From the NCBI RefSeq assembly GCF_000381905.1, contig NZ_KB907250.1, forward strand, positions 153,488-217,487: a DNA stretch of 64,000 bases. Reading direction: 5' to 3'. Shown here piece by piece: positions 9,291 through 17,816 of this stretch (positions within the stretch are counted from its first letter, which is position 1; every line of letters starts with the position of its first letter). The notes under the pieces were generated by a model. That model saw only the letters and a program-made list of their open reading frames with translations, made no database searches and was not told the DNA's origin. Source of the stretch: Paenibacillus fonticola DSM 21315 (GTDB taxonomy: Bacteria; Bacillota; Bacilli; Paenibacillales; Paenibacillaceae). The translations under genes and the position numbers were made by a program.

Positions 9291-11081
9291 GTGACTAACA
9301 TTCAGAACAATAAATCGATTCCGCGAGAGGAATATCCAAGACCACAATTCGTTCGTGCGGATTGGCTCAATTTGAACGGGGAGTGGGAGTTTGCCTTCGA
9401 TGATGACCGAATCGGGGAGCAGGAGAAATGGTACGGGAATGACTACCCGGCTCCATATCCGCAATCGATTACAGTTCCCTTCGTATTTCAGAGCAAGCTG
9501 AGCGGCATCGGGAATCCGGAGTTCCACGATGTGGTATGGTACCGCAAAAGCTTCGATCTGCCGGAGGCGTGGAACGGAAAGCGGATCGTGCTTCATTTCG
9601 GTGCGGTCGATTACCTGGCCAAAGTATGGATTAACGGCCAACTGGCCGCTGTCCATGAAGGCGGACACACGCCGTTTCAGGCCGATATCACGGATTTGCT
9701 CGTTCCAGGAAGCCAGACGATCACGGTTCGCGCAGAAGATTTCAGCCGGGACATTACCCTGCCGCGGGGCAAGCAATACTGGCTGGAAAACTCGGCGAGT
9801 ATTTTCTATACGCGGACCACAGGAATTTGGCAGACGGTATGGCTCGAGCCGGTGGATCAGACTTATCTGAAGCGGGTGGCCATGACTCCCGATATCGACC
9901 GGAACGAAATTCAACTGCATACTTTTGTGGAAGGCGTGCAGGGCGGCGCGACAGATCTGGAGCTTGAGGTGACGGTGTCTTTTCAGGGAGAACGGATCGC
10001 TTGCGATCGCTATAAAGTACTTCGCCCAGAGGAGCACCGCAGCGTTCATCTCCACGATTTTGCCGAGCATGGACTGGGCCGCCTGTGGTCACCGGAGCAT
10101 CCGAACCTGTACGATATTTCCTTCAAGCTTGTCGGCGATGGCCGCGTGCTGGATGAGGTGGACAGTTATTTCGGGATGCGCAAGGTATCCATTGAAAATG
10201 GGCGCTTATGCCTGAACAACCGTCCGTATTATCAGCGGCTTGTACTTGACCAAGGGTATTTCGAGGACGGCATCCTTACTGCTCCGAGTGATCAGGATTT
10301 GAAGCGGGATGTGGAGCTGGCTAAAGAGATGGGCTTTAACGGCGTGCGCAAGCATCAGAAGATGGAGGATCCGCGCTTCCTGTACTGGTGTGACCGGATC
10401 GGCATGCTCGTCTGGGGAGAAGCCGCGAATGCTTATGCCTACTCCGAAAATTACGTGCGGCAGTTTACCAGCGAGTGGCAGGAGGTGATTCAGCGGGATT
10501 ACAATCACCCCTGCATCGTGACATGGGTGCCGCTGAATGAGAGCTGGGGCGTCCCGAACGTGCAGATCGATGCCAAACAGCAGCAGCACGGCCTAGCCAT
10601 GTACCATTTAACGAAATCGCTCGATCAGACGCGTCCTGTCGTATATAACGACGGATGGGAGCATATGACGACGGATTTGGTGACCATTCACGATTATGAG
10701 AGCCGCCGCGAGGTGCTGGAGGCCAGATACGAAACGGTAGAATCCACGATAGAAGCCATGCCGGCGAATCGCCGTATTTTCGTCGGCGGGGCAGCTTATG
10801 CCGGCCAGCCCATCCTCGTGACGGAGTTCGGCGGAATTGCCTTCAAGGCGAGCGAGTGGGAAGGCTGGGGGTATTCCGGTGCGGATAATGAAGAGGATTA
10901 TTTACAGCGGCTGAAGGACGTCGTCGATCCGATGTACGCCTCCCCGGTCGTACAAGGATTCTGTTATACACAGCTTACGGACGTAGAGCAGGAGATCAAC
11001 GGGCTTTTGACGTACAACAGGCAGCCTAAGGCCCCGCTGGAGCAAATTCGGCAAATTATTACGGGCAGAAAGGCGAATTGA
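9291..11081 (+). CDS. GH2 family glycosidase (beta-galactosidase/beta-glucuronidase-like)
   Basis: Cytoplasmic GH2 enzyme of 596 residues with no signal peptide; start GTG 9291 follows AGGAGGTAAAG. The jelly-roll sugar-binding domain covers about 20-190 (GEWEFAFDDD, VVWYRKSFDLP, FGAVDYLAKVWINGQ). An immunoglobulin-like domain follows, then a TIM barrel from about 300. The acid/base is Glu417 in VPLNESWGVPN and the nucleophile Glu512 in LVTEFGGIAF. The length is that of the short beta-galactosidase/beta-glucuronidase group and far below LacZ (about 1000). It is the last gene of the operon, with an intrinsic terminator about 70 bases later. It probably removes a terminal beta-galactosyl, glucuronyl or arabinopyranosyl unit from imported oligosaccharides; the exact sugar cannot be read from sequence. 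Confidence 0.9.
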   Translation: MTNIQNNKSIPREEYPRPQFVRADWLNLNGEWEFAFDDDRIGEQEKWYGNDYPAPYPQSITVPFVFQSKLSGIGNPEFHDVVWYRKSFDLPEAWNGKRIVLHFGAVDYLAKVWINGQLAAVHEGGHTPFQADITDLLVPGSQTITVRAEDFSRDITLPRGKQYWLENSASIFYTRTTGIWQTVWLEPVDQTYLKRVAMTPDIDRNEIQLHTFVEGVQGGATDLELEVTVSFQGERIACDRYKVLRPEEHRSVHLHDFAEHGLGRLWSPEHPNLYDISFKLVGDGRVLDEVDSYFGMRKVSIENGRLCLNNRPYYQRLVLDQGYFEDGILTAPSDQDLKRDVELAKEMGFNGVRKHQKMEDPRFLYWCDRIGMLVWGEAANAYAYSENYVRQFTSEWQEVIQRDYNHPCIVTWVPLNESWGVPNVQIDAKQQQHGLAMYHLTKSLDQTRPVVYNDGWEHMTTDLVTIHDYESRREVLEARYETVESTIEAMPANRRIFVGGAAYAGQPILVTEFGGIAFKASEWEGWGYSGADNEEDYLQRLKDVVDPMYASPVVQGFCYTQLTDVEQEINGLLTYNRQPKAPLEQIRQIITGRKAN

Positions 11082-11151
11082 TCAAGCCAGTTTCTTTTAA
11101 TTTGGCTTTAGGCGGGTACGCGTTTGTTAATATCGTTCTATAAAAGAAATA

Positions 11152-11183
11152 AGCTGAACCACTGCGGTTCAGCTCTTTTTTTT
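11152..11183 (+). terminator. Intrinsic terminator after GH2 gene
   Basis: AGCTGAACC (11152-11160) and GGTTCAGCT (11166-11174) form a 9-bp stem with a 5-base loop, followed by C and nine T. Confidence 0.93.
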
Positions 11184-11239
11184 ATCGGATTAAATGCAGC
11201 TTGTCCATTAGAAAACTTTTTGTTGGCAAAGTCATACAC

Positions 11240-11270
11240 GATCACACTTATAAGTGATCTGATTTTTTTT
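11240..11270 (+). terminator. Possible second terminator hairpin
   Basis: GATCACACTTA at 11240-11250 can pair with TAAGTGATC at 11251-11259 through a small bulge, followed shortly by eight T (11263-11270). With the terminator above, this is all I see in the 345-bp gap before the HTH gene. Confidence 0.45.
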
Positions 11271-11426
11271 GCACCACTTAAATTCAGTTCCTATTTGAGG
11301 CCGATAGTCATCAGGCTTTTATTTTTTTCACAACAGGAAGGATAAGGCTGGAAAAATGATTAGTTATTTTGAGTATAATTGAGTATAATTGAATACAAAC
11401 CAATGTTCTATAGAGGAGATTGTTCT

Positions 11427-11615
11427 ATGGATGCGGATATGGAGATCATGACGATAGCTCAGGTTGCGAGTTATTTGCAGCTTAGCGAGGTAACGACCTA
11501 TAAGCTGGTGAACGAGGGAGTCATACCGGCTTTTAAAATTGGAAGACATTGGCGAATTAAGAAGGACGATCTGTTCGATCTGATAGAGCGTTTGAAACAT
11601 GGTGAAAGAATATAG
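11427..11615 (+). CDS. Small excisionase/MerR-like helix-turn-helix protein
   Basis: 62 residues from ATG 11427, which has GAGGAG (11413-11418) at good spacing; a TTG at 11379 in the same frame has none. The whole protein is a winged HTH of the excisionase type (HTH_17): MTIAQVASYLQLSEVTTYKLV, then EGVIPAFKIGRHWRIKKDDLFDLIERL. The signature PAFKIGRHWRI is the wing that contacts DNA. Such stand-alone proteins are found both as phage excisionases and as chromosomal regulators. No integrase or att site is visible nearby, so a small chromosomal regulator is more likely. It precedes the RNase J gene by about 80 bases on the same strand. Confidence 0.85.
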   Translation: MDADMEIMTIAQVASYLQLSEVTTYKLVNEGVIPAFKIGRHWRIKKDDLFDLIERLKHGERI

Positions 11616-11697
11616 AAGTCATGATTATCATACTAAACATAGTAGCCCCGGTCTCTATTAGGTGACCGGTATTTTGCAGGAGAGGATCAAGCACATA

Positions 11698-13404
11698 ATG
11701 AATGAAGAAGCTAGTAAAACAGTGAAGACCCAGCGACGCCCCAAATCATCTCCCCCTCCGGTTCGGATTTTTGCACTCGGCGGACTTGGTGAAATCGGGA
11801 AAAATATGTATGCCGTCGAATACAAAAATGAACTTGTCATTATTGATGCGGGCTTAAAGTTCCCGGACTCCCGTTTATCCGGAATCGATTATATTATTCC
11901 TGATATGAGTTATTTGGTTAACAACAAGCACAAAATCAAAGGCCTATTTCTTACACATGGTCATGAGGATCATATCGGAGCCATACCGTTCCTGCTCCGT
12001 CAGCTGCAGATCCCGATCTATGGAGGACCGCTTACCATTGGCTTAGTTCGTGCCAAGTTAGAGGAGTATCGTCTGCTTGGGCAGGCCGAGCTGCATGTAT
12101 TTCATGAAAATGACCGGTATGCGTTTCAGCATTTGGCTGTACATTTCTTTCGTACGACACATAGCATTCCCGATGCTTTCGGTGTCGTTGTAGACACACC
12201 ATACGGTCCGGTTGTGCATACGGGGGATTTTAAGTTTGATTTCACGCCAGAGGACAAGCCGGCTGACCTGTCCAAAATGGCCAGCGTTGGAGGAGAGGGT
12301 GTTCTTGCCCTGCTGGCAGACAGTACGAATAGTGAGCGGGAAGGGTTTACTCCTTCTGAGCGAAAGGTCGGCGATGCGATTCTTGAATCTTTTCGGCAAT
12401 GTGAAGGACGGATTTTGTTCGCAACGTTCGCTTCAAACGTGCATCGTTTGCAGCAGGTAGTAGAGGCGGCGATGCAATGCGACCGTAAGATCGCTGTAAT
12501 CGGCCGGAGTATGGAGAAGGTATTTACAATCGGGCAGGAGCTGGGATATATTCGTGTTCCAGATGGCATGCTGATCGATGTGAAGCATATTGACCGTTAT
12601 GAGGATAACCGGGTACTGATCGTTTGTACGGGCAGTCAGGGAGAACCTAATGCAGCGCTGAGCCGGATCGCTTCCGGGGCGCACCGCTCCGTGCAAGTTT
12701 ACCCGGGAGACTCCGTTATTTTCTCCTCCTCTCCGATACCGGGGAACGAGCAAAATATTAACCGGAGCATCGATATGCTCATGCGGGCAGGCGCCAACGT
12801 TATTTACGGCTCCATTATCGATATCCATACATCAGGCCACGGTAACCGGGAGGACTTGAAGCTCATGCTAAGCATGATCCGTCCTAAATATTTCATCCCG
12901 ATCCACGGGGAATACCGCATGCTGCTCGCCCATAGCAAGCTGGCGCTGCAGACCGGCCTGCCGGAAGACCGCGTCTTCGTGATGAATGTCGGAGATACGC
13001 TGTCCATCTATCGCAACCGTGCCAAGAAAGGCCGCTCCGTTCCTTCCGGTGACGTCTATATTACGAACGGTGAGATGAGGTCATTTGAAGATGAGCTTGT
13101 TGAAGAGCGGGGAGAACTGGCAAGAGAGGGCATTGTCATTGTCGTGATGACGATTGATAAAGATACCGGGCAAATTCTCGCCGGGCCTGATATCGTTACG
13201 CGAGGCTTTGTCTACATGCAGGATGCCCGTCCACTGCTGCGGAGGGCGGAAATGACTCTGAAGCGAAACCTGTCCAAACAGGGAGAGCGCCAGGAGTACA
13301 ACCGCTCGGACTGGGTACGTTCGACGCACCGGATTATGCGCAGGTTTTTCATGAAAGAAGTGGGCCGATCGCCGCACATTATGCCTTCTATTTTAGAAGT
13401 TTAA
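11698..13404 (+). CDS. rnj: Ribonuclease J
   Basis: Metallo-beta-lactamase/beta-CASP ribonuclease of 568 residues from ATG 11698 (CAGGAGAGG upstream; an in-frame GTG at 11662 is less well supported). Motifs: ALGGLGEIGKNMY at the start of the core, the zinc-binding motif FLTHGHEDHIGAIPF, HTGDFKFDFTP, ADSTNSEREG, the beta-CASP domain with STEKVF-like GRSMEKVFTIG and CTGSQGEPNAAL, then IHTSGHGNREDLKLM and FIPIHGEYRML, followed by the C-terminal domain with GDVYITNGEM. RNase J has endonuclease and 5'-3' exonuclease activity in mRNA decay and rRNA maturation in Firmicutes. An N-terminal extension of about 20 basic residues precedes the core. It may be one of two paralogues in the genome. A hairpin follows the stop. 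Confidence 0.95.
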   Translation: MNEEASKTVKTQRRPKSSPPPVRIFALGGLGEIGKNMYAVEYKNELVIIDAGLKFPDSRLSGIDYIIPDMSYLVNNKHKIKGLFLTHGHEDHIGAIPFLLRQLQIPIYGGPLTIGLVRAKLEEYRLLGQAELHVFHENDRYAFQHLAVHFFRTTHSIPDAFGVVVDTPYGPVVHTGDFKFDFTPEDKPADLSKMASVGGEGVLALLADSTNSEREGFTPSERKVGDAILESFRQCEGRILFATFASNVHRLQQVVEAAMQCDRKIAVIGRSMEKVFTIGQELGYIRVPDGMLIDVKHIDRYEDNRVLIVCTGSQGEPNAALSRIASGAHRSVQVYPGDSVIFSSSPIPGNEQNINRSIDMLMRAGANVIYGSIIDIHTSGHGNREDLKLMLSMIRPKYFIPIHGEYRMLLAHSKLALQTGLPEDRVFVMNVGDTLSIYRNRAKKGRSVPSGDVYITNGEMRSFEDELVEERGELAREGIVIVVMTIDKDTGQILAGPDIVTRGFVYMQDARPLLRRAEMTLKRNLSKQGERQEYNRSDWVRSTHRIMRRFFMKEVGRSPHIMPSILEV

Positions 13405-13415
13405 TATTAGTTTTT

Positions 13416-13448
13416 AAACAGAGCCTTCCTACCGGGGAGGCTCTGTTT
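13416..13448 (+). terminator. Hairpin after RNase J gene
   Basis: AAACAGAGCCTTCC (13416-13429) pairs with the segment ending AGGCTCTGTTT (13448). The T-tract is short, so terminator strength is uncertain. Confidence 0.65.
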
Positions 13449-13589
13449 GTCGTTGAATGATGACGCAAAATTTCCTTCTTTTTGTCCTGTGAGTTGAAAA
13501 AAGAGAATGAAGATGACAACAATCAGGGAGAATATAAACATTGAATAATGCTTACACTTCCTGACAGGATAACGAAGGAGGGATTTAAG

Positions 13590-14777
13590 ATGAAAGAGCA
13601 ATTATTTCAAAAACTGCGTGAAAAGAATGGCCGGATGATCGAGATCAGGCGTTATCTGCATGCCCATCCTGAGTTATCTTTTCATGAAGAGAAGACAGCT
13701 AAATATATCGCTGATTTTTATACCGGTAAGGATTGTGAAGTGCATATCAATGTTGGCGGAAATGGAGTCGTCGTTACGATCGATAGCGGTAAACCTGGGA
13801 AGACCATAGCTATTCGCGCCGATTTTGATGCACTTCCGATTACAGAGGAGACAGGCCTTCCCTTCGCTTCGGAGAATCCGGGCGTTATGCATGCCTGCGG
13901 CCATGATGGGCATACTGCATACATGCTAATTCTGGGCGAAACTTTGATCGAAATGAAGGATCAGCTCCAGGGGAAGGTTGTTATTTTGCATCAGCATGCG
14001 GAAGAAAAGCCTCCAGGCGGAGCGGTACAAATGATCAAGGACGGCTGCCTGGATGGCGTCGACAATGTGTTTGGCATCCATGTTATGTCCACGATGGAGA
14101 CGGGCAAAATATATTATCGCGAAGGGAACATACAAACCGGACGGGCTTACTTCAAAGTAAAAATAAAAGGCAAAGGCGGTCACGGATCCTCGCCTCACCT
14201 GGCCAATGATGCGATCGTAGCCGGCAGCTATTTTGTCCAGGCTGTTCAGACGATTATAAGCCGCCGATTGAATCCGTTTGATGTAGCATCGATTACGATC
14301 GGATCCTTCGACGGCAAGGGGAGCTTTAATGTCATTAAAGATTCCGTTGAGCTGGAAGGTGATGTGCGGGTGATGACGGAGGAAACCAGAGAACTGGTTG
14401 AACGGGAAATTCGCCGTAAGCTGGATGGATTACAGGAGACATTCGGAATTACGTATGAACTGGATTATCTGAATGATTATCCGGTGCTTTACAACGATCC
14501 AGAGTTGACCGAATTTGTAGCGGAGTCGTTAAAGAACAGCTCGCTTCCCGAAGTAAAGGGAGTTGAACGCTGCGAGCCGCAGCCGCCATCGGAGGATTTC
14601 GCGTATTATGCTAAGGAGCGTCCAAGTGTATTTTTCTATGTTGGGGCGATGCCGGCAGACGGCAAATATTACCCTCATCACCATCCGAAATTCGATATTA
14701 ATGAGGACAGCTTGCTTATTGCCGCGGAAGCGATGGGCGCTGTAGTTATAGACTACCTAAGAGAGGACGACAAATAA
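13590..14777 (+). CDS. M20-family amidohydrolase (N-acyl-amino-acid / hippurate hydrolase type)
   Basis: 395 residues from ATG 13590 with GAAGGAGGGA upstream. It is a dinuclear metal peptidase-fold hydrolase: RRYLHAHPELSFHE near the N-terminus, RADFDALPITEETGLPF, the metal-ligand motif HACGHDGHTAYM, HQHAEEKPPGGA with the catalytic Glu, the lid/dimerisation segment GKGGHGSSPHLANDA, and a C-terminal His in HHHPKFDINE. The family cleaves N-acyl or N-aromatic acyl groups from amino acids, or indole-amino-acid conjugates. An MFS transporter starts at the next base and a close paralogue follows it, so the three act as one uptake/hydrolysis unit. Substrate is unknown. Confidence 0.93.
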   Translation: MKEQLFQKLREKNGRMIEIRRYLHAHPELSFHEEKTAKYIADFYTGKDCEVHINVGGNGVVVTIDSGKPGKTIAIRADFDALPITEETGLPFASENPGVMHACGHDGHTAYMLILGETLIEMKDQLQGKVVILHQHAEEKPPGGAVQMIKDGCLDGVDNVFGIHVMSTMETGKIYYREGNIQTGRAYFKVKIKGKGGHGSSPHLANDAIVAGSYFVQAVQTIISRRLNPFDVASITIGSFDGKGSFNVIKDSVELEGDVRVMTEETRELVEREIRRKLDGLQETFGITYELDYLNDYPVLYNDPELTEFVAESLKNSSLPEVKGVERCEPQPPSEDFAYYAKERPSVFFYVGAMPADGKYYPHHHPKFDINEDSLLIAAEAMGAVVIDYLREDDK

Positions 14778-16196
14778 ATGGACACTCCATACCATGGCAC
14801 AAATAAGCTAATCATCGGGATCGTATTCGGGGTAGTTACATTCTGGCTATTTGCTCAATCGATGGTTAATGTTGTGCCTGCCGTGCAGGCCGATCTCGGG
14901 ATTTCCCTCGATATCATTAACATCGCGATCAGTTTGACCGCTTTGTTCTCTGGAATTTTTATCGTCGTTGCCGGCGGGCTAGCGGACAAGTATGGGCGCA
15001 TGAAGCTGACTTATGTCGGAATGGTGCTTAGCATCGTCGGCTCTTTATGCCTTGTACTTGCCCAAGGGGCTGGGCTGTTAATCATTGGCCGGATCATTCA
15101 AGGGCTGTCTGGAGCCTGTATTATGCCGGCTACGATGGCTCTCGTGAAAGCCTACTATGATGGGGCGGACCGCCAGCGGGCGCTCAGCTATTGGTCAATC
15201 GGCTCTTGGGGAGGCTCGGGCGTATGTTCGTTTGCCGGGGGCGCAATAGCTACTTACATGGGATGGCGCTGGATTTTCATATTCTCTATTGTGATTGCCA
15301 TACTTGGGATTTTCCTGATAAAGGGGACTCCTGAAAGCAAGGTTGAACAAAGCGGAAGCTCCAGATTTGACACCAGTGGTCTGCTTACCTTCATCGTTGC
15401 CATGGTCTCTCTGAATCTGCTCATTACGCAGGGTGCTTCGTTTGGATGGACTAGTGTAGTCACAATAGCTTTAATGGTTGGCTTCCTGCTGTTCACCTTT
15501 ATTTTCTTTAGGATTGAAATGCATAAAGCTGGCAAAGGCTTTATCGATTTCTCTTTGTTCAAAAATAAAGCCTACTCGGGTGCGACGATCTCCAATTTCC
15601 TGTTGAATGCGGTCGCCGGTACGCTTGTCGTCACCAATACGTATATTCAGGTCGGCCGAGGTTTTACGGCTTTTACTACCGGGATGTTATCCCTCGGGTA
15701 TTTGGTCAGTGTGCTGGCTATGATTCGGGTAGGGGAGAAGATTTTGCAGAAAATTGGCGCCCGTAAACCGATGCTGATTGGCACGCTGATCACGGGGATC
15801 GGGATTGCCTTGGCAGCCTGCACGTTTATTCAAGGATTCCTCTATTCCATCGCAGTGTTTGTCGGTTTTATGCTGTTTGGGATCGGCCTTGGCATGTATG
15901 CGACGCCTTCGACCGATACAGCTGTAACTAATGCGCCATCCGATAAGGTTGGAATTGCATCGGGTATCTACAAGATGGCCAGTTCTCTCGGCGGGGCTTT
16001 CGGCGTAGCGATTTCCGCAGCCGTGTATGGAGCGATTGCAGCTACTGGCAACCTAGAATTGGCGGCATCTACAGGTTTATTTGTCAATGTCGGTTTCTGT
16101 GTACTATCCATACTCGCTGTTCTGGCCATGATCCCCGGCGGCATGAAGGCAGGGGAACAGAGGAAGCCACGATTGATTAAACCACAAAAAGTTTAA
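14778..16196 (+). CDS. MFS transporter, DHA2-like (about 14 transmembrane segments)
   Basis: Major facilitator protein of 472 residues; ATG 14778 directly follows the stop of the amidohydrolase gene. Transmembrane helices are evident throughout, starting with LIIGIVFGVVTFWLFAQS. Motif A is GGLADKYGRMKL between helices 2 and 3, and helix 4 carries GRIIQGLSGACIMP, the pattern seen in the 14-helix DHA2 drug/proton antiporter branch. Flanked by two M20 amidohydrolases in the same direction, it could import the acylated substrate or export the released acid or amino acid. It could also be a general drug exporter; context favours a dedicated role. Confidence 0.9.
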   Translation: MDTPYHGTNKLIIGIVFGVVTFWLFAQSMVNVVPAVQADLGISLDIINIAISLTALFSGIFIVVAGGLADKYGRMKLTYVGMVLSIVGSLCLVLAQGAGLLIIGRIIQGLSGACIMPATMALVKAYYDGADRQRALSYWSIGSWGGSGVCSFAGGAIATYMGWRWIFIFSIVIAILGIFLIKGTPESKVEQSGSSRFDTSGLLTFIVAMVSLNLLITQGASFGWTSVVTIALMVGFLLFTFIFFRIEMHKAGKGFIDFSLFKNKAYSGATISNFLLNAVAGTLVVTNTYIQVGRGFTAFTTGMLSLGYLVSVLAMIRVGEKILQKIGARKPMLIGTLITGIGIALAACTFIQGFLYSIAVFVGFMLFGIGLGMYATPSTDTAVTNAPSDKVGIASGIYKMASSLGGAFGVAISAAVYGAIAATGNLELAASTGLFVNVGFCVLSILAVLAMIPGGMKAGEQRKPRLIKPQKV

Positions 16197-16243
16197 ATTA
16201 TCACGATTTAGTTGAAACAAGTGAACTGGGGGACGATCGATAT

Positions 16244-17437
16244 ATGCGTAAAAAATTACTAAGCATGCTTGAAGCCCGAAAAGCAGAGATGGTTAATATA
16301 CGGAGACATTTGCATGCCCATCCCGAGCTCTCTTTCCATGAAAAAGAGACATCACAATATATTGCCGATTTTTATCAAGGCAAAGATGTGGAGATTCAAA
16401 GGGGGTGGGACGGCTACGGCATGATCGTAACGATTCGTGGGGGGAAGCCCGGCAAGACGATCGCGCTTCGCGCCGATTTCGATGCTCTGCCGATAACGGA
16501 GCAGACGGGCCTGCCGTTTGCTTCTGAGAATCCCGGTGTGATGCATGCCTGCGGTCATGATGGTCATACCGCCTATTTGATGGTGCTCGCCGATTGCCTG
16601 ATTCAATTGAAGGAGGATATCCCGGGAACAATTAAGATTATCCATCAGCATGCCGAAGAGACCCCTCCAGGCGGAGCAAAGTCCATTGTTGAATCGGGAC
16701 TGCTGGACGATGTGGATCAAATCTTCGGCATTCATTTGTTCCCAACCTCACCGGCAGGGACAGTAAGCTATCGCAGCGGTTATGCGATGGCGGGTAGAAC
16801 TTACTTCAAACTAACCATTCATGGCAAAGGGGGGCACGGGTCTTCCCCGCATATGGCGAATGACGCCATTGTCGCTGCCAGTCATTTCGTTACCGCTGTA
16901 CAGACGATTGTAAGCCGCCGGCTAAACCCGTTCGAGACCGGGGTAGTCACTATTGGCTCTTTTGACGGCAAAGGGAGCTTTAATGTCATTAAGGATTCGG
17001 TTGAACTGGAAGGCGATGTCCGTTATATGAACAAAGATACGCAGCAGCTGATTGACAAGGAAGTTCATCGGATCGTGAAGGGTGTCGAGGGCATGTTCGG
17101 CATTACGGCCGAGCTGACATATACGGCGGATTATCCTCCCCTCTATAACAATCCTGAAATTACCGCCAATGTAGTCAAGTATCTGAACCAGGGAGTAGGC
17201 GATTATCTGACTGCAGTTTCGGAGGCGGATATGCTGTCAGGATCGGAAGACTTTGCTTATTATCTGGAGAAAATTCCGGGCTGCTTCTTCTATATTGGCT
17301 GCAAGCCTAAAAATACGGATGAGGTCTATTTCAACCACCATCCGAAGTTCGATATCGACGAAGACGCTTTGCTTGTCGCAGCTAAGTCTGTCGGCGAAGT
17401 TGTATGCGGATATTACGGTCTGGGGCAGCAGCCATAG
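16244..17437 (+). CDS. M20-family amidohydrolase, paralogue of the gene at 13590
   Basis: 397 residues. It repeats nearly every motif of the first amidohydrolase: RRHLHAHPELSFHE, RADFDALPITEQTGLPF, HACGHDGHTAYL, HQHAEETPPGGAKS, GKGGHGSSPHMANDA, SFDGKGSFNVIKDSVELEG and HHPKFDIDEDAL. The copies diverge in the C-terminal third (GSEDFAYYLEKIPGCFF here). The pair probably arose by duplication around the transporter gene and may hydrolyse related acyl conjugates. Start ATG 16244 follows CTGGGGGAC. A strong hairpin with T-run follows the stop. Confidence 0.93.
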   Translation: MRKKLLSMLEARKAEMVNIRRHLHAHPELSFHEKETSQYIADFYQGKDVEIQRGWDGYGMIVTIRGGKPGKTIALRADFDALPITEQTGLPFASENPGVMHACGHDGHTAYLMVLADCLIQLKEDIPGTIKIIHQHAEETPPGGAKSIVESGLLDDVDQIFGIHLFPTSPAGTVSYRSGYAMAGRTYFKLTIHGKGGHGSSPHMANDAIVAASHFVTAVQTIVSRRLNPFETGVVTIGSFDGKGSFNVIKDSVELEGDVRYMNKDTQQLIDKEVHRIVKGVEGMFGITAELTYTADYPPLYNNPEITANVVKYLNQGVGDYLTAVSEADMLSGSEDFAYYLEKIPGCFFYIGCKPKNTDEVYFNHHPKFDIDEDALLVAAKSVGEVVCGYYGLGQQP

Positions 17438-17459
17438 AGGCCATAAGCCGTAACATACA

Positions 17460-17510
17460 GGGCTGTTCCAATAGTCATCGGTTGATGATTGTTCGGGACG
17501 GCCTTTTTTT
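17460..17510 (+). terminator. Intrinsic terminator after second amidohydrolase
   Basis: Long imperfect stem from GGGCTGTTCC (17460) to GGGACGGCC (about 17503) around a GATGATT/ AGTCATC core, followed by seven T. Confidence 0.88.
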
Positions 17511-17537
17511 CAATTAGCTAACGGTAGTGGCGGCTAG

Positions 17538-17606
17538 GAATTCAATAAAATATGAAACAAATAAAAAATTTAACTGACCACTAGTTCATTTTTTCGTATG
17601 TAAAAA
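17538..17606 (+). repeat. Degenerate copy of the AloR-like promoter region
   Basis: This stretch matches 24067-24140 almost base for base (TTCAATAAAATATGAAAC, GACCACTAGTTCATTTTTTC), but a short deletion turns the -10 region from TATAAT to TATGTA. It heads the pseudogene fragment that follows. Confidence 0.8.
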
Positions 17607-17607
17607 A

Positions 17608-17691
17608 GTGGGGGAGAACTCCTTTAAGCCCTTTGCTATAAGCCAGCTGGATTTAATAACAGAGGAGGTTGAAGTGTGCCGGAGATCGTAA
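17608..17691 (+). pseudogene. Relic of an AloR-like regulator gene
   Basis: A 28-codon open stretch (GTG to TAA) reads NSFKPFAISQLDLITEEVE. It corresponds to NPPKPIAIRQLDLITEAME at residues 43-61 of the intact regulator at 24212. The bases also match over about 70 positions. Upstream lies a matching promoter region, but the first 40 or so codons and everything after residue 63 are missing. This is therefore a deleted copy of a second locus of the same family. It can make at most a 27-residue peptide without a complete HTH or TPR repeats. Confidence 0.75.
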
Positions 17692-17730
17692 ATCCCAGCA
17701 GGAGACCGCAACACGCATTTATTGCTAAAT

Positions 17731-17770
17731 CAAACTCCCCTTCGTCGAGATCGCGGAGGGGAGTTTGTTT
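17731..17770. terminator. Terminator hairpin usable from both strands
   Basis: CAAACTCCCC (17731-17740) pairs with GGGGAGTTTG (17757-17766), extended inward by TTCG/CGGA. It sits 46 bases past the end of the minus-strand transporter operon. Confidence 0.8.
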
Positions 17771-17816
17771 AAGGTGCGACCAGTATGGGCGATAACTTGC
17801 GGTGCTGGATTTCAAA

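Noticed and set aside
9288-10070. Antisense open frame of 260 codons over the GH2 gene
   Set aside because: Composition artefact of the GH2 coding sequence.
11124-11345. Plus-strand open frame of 73 codons after the GH2 gene
   Set aside because: Runs through the intrinsic terminator at 11152-11183 and has no ribosome site.
11427-11615. Phage excisionase marking an integrated element
   Set aside because: No integrase, att-like direct repeats or phage genes nearby; surrounding genes are chromosomal in character.
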